The notes beneath the pieces were generated by a model. It searched no databases, was not told the origin of the DNA, and saw only the letters and a program-made list of their open reading frames with translations. Source: Sphingomonas cremea (GTDB lineage Bacteria; Pseudomonadota; Alphaproteobacteria; Sphingomonadales; Sphingomonadaceae). Taken from it: DNA of 64,000 nucleotides. Location: contig NZ_JAKFGM010000003.1 of NCBI RefSeq assembly GCF_021502585.1, positions 62,001 to 126,000 of the forward strand, in the 5' to 3' direction. The translations under genes and the position numbers were made by a program. Below are positions 62,389 to 64,000 of the stretch, in pieces. The stretch's first letter is position 1, and each line of letters starts with the position of its first letter.

Positions 62389-63807
62389 CTAGACGAGCTT
62401 ACCGGGGTTCATCAGCTTGTGGGGGTCCAGCGCCGCCTTGATCGCCCTGATTGTCCGCATTCGATCCGGCGAAAGTCGCTCCAGCTCGTCCCGCTTCATC
62501 TGGCCGATGCCATGTTCGGCGCTGATCGAGCCGCCAATCGCCGTTACGAGGTCGTCAACCAATTGCGTTACTGCGGGCCCCTCCCGTTGGAGCCAGTCCG
62601 CTCCCCCCCGCTCGCCAGCACGAACATGAAAATGGATGTTCCCGTCGCCCAAATGACCGAACCCAGAGGCATGGGTACCGGGAAATGCTTGTTCAATCTC
62701 TGCAGCGGCGTCTGCCATGAACCGAGGCATGAGGTCGACCGGAACCGAGATGTCATGCTGGGTTGCGGGCCCAAAGGCAGCGCGCTCGGCCTCTGACAGG
62801 CTGTCGCGAATTCGCCAGAAGGCCTCCGCCTGCGCTTCGCTGGATGAGATAACAGCGTTTTCGACCATGCCCTTGTCGACAAGCGGTGCAAGCAGGCGAG
62901 CCAGCAAATCCTCAGGCGGTTCATCGCCGGGCTGACTGACGGTCGCCTCGACCAGCGCATGCCATGCATGGACGCCGTCCAATGGTGCACGCAGATCGGC
63001 AATATGATCGAGCGCCGCCTCCAGTGATTCCCGAGGCAAGATTTCGAAACCTTCAATCCTGTCGGTGCCCGCTTCCAGCGCGCGCAGAGTGTCGAGTGCA
63101 GCCTGCGGACTGGCCAGCCCGAGCCATGCCACGGCGCGCGAATGGATTGCGGGGAACAGCTTGAGCCTGGCAGCGGTAACGATTCCCAGCGTTCCTTCTG
63201 CGCCAATCAGCAGTTGGTCCAGACTGTACCCGCGATTGTCCTTCTTGAGACCGGAAAGGCCGTCATGGACGGTTCCGTCGGGTAGCACCGCCTCTATTCC
63301 ATCGACCAGCGCCCGCATCGGCCCGAACCGCAGCACCTGCGTGCCGCCAGCATTGGTTGAAATGAGCCCCCCGATCGTTGCACTGCCCTTGGCGCCGAGC
63401 GTCAGTGGAAAGCGGACGCCCTTGGCAGCGACCGCTTCATGAAGGGTTTGCAGGATGACGCCTGCCTCGACCACGGCCCGCATGGTGCCCTTCTCGATCG
63501 AGCGAATGCGGTTCATCCGCCTCAATGACAGGATCAGCGCGGACCCATCTGCCGGAGGCGTCGCCCCGCCGACCATCGACGTATTGCCGCCCTGCGGCAC
63601 CAGCGCGATCTCCAACTCGGCCGCTAGTGCAATCATCGCCGCGACTTCTTCAGTCGATCCCGGCTGCAGGATGGCGTCCGACCTACCATGCCATCGGCCT
63701 CGCCAGTCGGTCAGCCACGGTTCGATGTCTGCCGGCTCAGTGACCGCCGCGCGCTCGCCAAAACGAGCCCGGACACTGTCAATCAGCTGTTGGCGCGCGC
63801 CTGTCAT
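62389..63807 (-). CDS. FAD-binding D-2-hydroxyacid dehydrogenase-like protein
   Basis: This 472-aa enzyme has the FAD_binding_4 domain (PQGGNTSMVGGATP, then SATIGGLISTNAGGTQVLRFG) and the FAD-oxidase C-terminal domain with HLGDGNIHFHV and EHGIGQMKRDEL. This is the D-lactate/D-2-hydroxyglutarate dehydrogenase group. ATG 63807 overlaps the stop of the upstream amidohydrolase gene (ATGA), so the two are coupled. The longer start at 63888 lies inside that gene. Confidence 0.9.
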   Translation of the reverse strand: MTGARQQLIDSVRARFGERAAVTEPADIEPWLTDWRGRWHGRSDAILQPGSTEEVAAMIALAAELEIALVPQGGNTSMVGGATPPADGSALILSLRRMNRIRSIEKGTMRAVVEAGVILQTLHEAVAAKGVRFPLTLGAKGSATIGGLISTNAGGTQVLRFGPMRALVDGIEAVLPDGTVHDGLSGLKKDNRGYSLDQLLIGAEGTLGIVTAARLKLFPAIHSRAVAWLGLASPQAALDTLRALEAGTDRIEGFEILPRESLEAALDHIADLRAPLDGVHAWHALVEATVSQPGDEPPEDLLARLLAPLVDKGMVENAVISSSEAQAEAFWRIRDSLSEAERAAFGPATQHDISVPVDLMPRFMADAAAEIEQAFPGTHASGFGHLGDGNIHFHVRAGERGGADWLQREGPAVTQLVDDLVTAIGGSISAEHGIGQMKRDELERLSPDRMRTIRAIKAALDPHKLMNPGKLV

Positions 63808-64000
63808 TTCCGGGCCCAGCGATCGCAGCGCTCGGCCGCGTCGCCGCGATAAATCAGCCGGCCGCCCTGGATCACACCATCTATGCATTGGAGAACGGTA
63901 ATATCGACCAGCGGATCGCGACCGACCGCAACGAAATCGGCTACGTGACCGGCCGTAACAGAGCCCAGCTCCTCATGTCCCAGGGCCTTGGCAGCTTCGC
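63804..64000 (-). CDS. Amidohydrolase family protein (C-terminal part, 5' end outside window)
   Basis: The minus strand is open from the right edge to a TGA at 63804-63806 and reads EAAKALGHEELGSVTAGHVA, then DFVAVGRDPLVDI and VIQGGRLIYRGD. This is the typical C-terminus of metal-dependent amidohydrolases (imidazolonepropionase-like or prolidase-type), where an ADFVA/V-x-DP-L strand follows the barrel. Only about 65 codons are visible. It overlaps the flavoenzyme gene by 4 bp. Confidence 0.85.
   Translation of the reverse strand, partial: EAAKALGHEELGSVTAGHVADFVAVGRDPLVDITVLQCIDGVIQGGRLIYRGDAAERCDRWARK

Overview
The window looks like chromosomal DNA of a sphingomonad (Alphaproteobacteria, Sphingomonadaceae-like). 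It has high GC, GTG starts in ATGA/GTGA-coupled operons, an insertion-bearing RNase E of the alphaproteobacterial kind, an RF2 gene with no programmed frameshift, entericidin-type lipoproteins, a LOV-HTH photoreceptor resembling Erythrobacter EL222, and a catabolic acyl-CoA dehydrogenase/SDR block. These are family-level impressions from protein motifs; no database search was run.

Layout. 0-2.8 kb: the end of an ABC-2 exporter, a DUF378 membrane protein and a LOV-HTH regulator. 2.9-6.5 kb: a defence islet with an MmeI-like type IIL restriction-modification gene, whose conserved C-terminal tail is cut off by an in-frame TAA, and an mqsRA toxin-antitoxin pair. 7.0-23.4 kb: the ribosomal protein/RNA polymerase gene series rplK-rplA, rplJ-rplL, rpoB-rpoC, split twice. 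Between rplA and rplJ lies a cassette of PPK2 polyphosphate kinase, DUF4956 membrane protein, secreted kinase-like protein, secreted PPP-type phosphatase and cupredoxin. Between rplL and rpoB lie a DOPA-dioxygenase-like gene and an L,D-transpeptidase. secE-nusG is not upstream of rplK.

23.4-38 kb is mostly housekeeping: two tandem entericidins, thyA, a short RadC-like JAB protein, a methyltransferase-like lipoprotein, prfB, PBP1A, a cell-wall amidase, rne, an M48 peptidase, a DsbA-like thiol oxidoreductase, a cNMP-binding flavoprotein and rlmE. 38-47 kb holds ppx/gppA, tRNA-Gln, a GST, a response regulator, a SleB-type hydrolase, an EVE-domain protein with two small exported proteins, typA, a TauE/SafE permease and a divergent MarR/MFS pair.

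47.8-57.9 kb is a lipid or CoA-thioester catabolic region: cytochrome b561, a FadJ-type bifunctional enzyme, a translationally coupled acyl-CoA dehydrogenase-SDR-SDR operon, a divergent LysR/NADP reductase pair around a perfect inverted repeat, a paired acyl-CoA dehydrogenase operon and a PaaI-type thioesterase. 58-64 kb holds a 49-aa membrane protein, purS-purQ, tRNA-Arg with a second copy of its 3' end 1.75 kb away, a LytTR membrane regulator, a small secreted protein, an AI-2E-family permease, a D-2-hydroxyacid dehydrogenase-like flavoenzyme and the end of an amidohydrolase.

The best candidate for something little described is the polyphosphate/kinase/phosphatase cassette between rplA and rplJ. 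It resembles the DUF4956-CotH-VTC neighbourhoods of other bacteria, with PPK2 in place of VTC.
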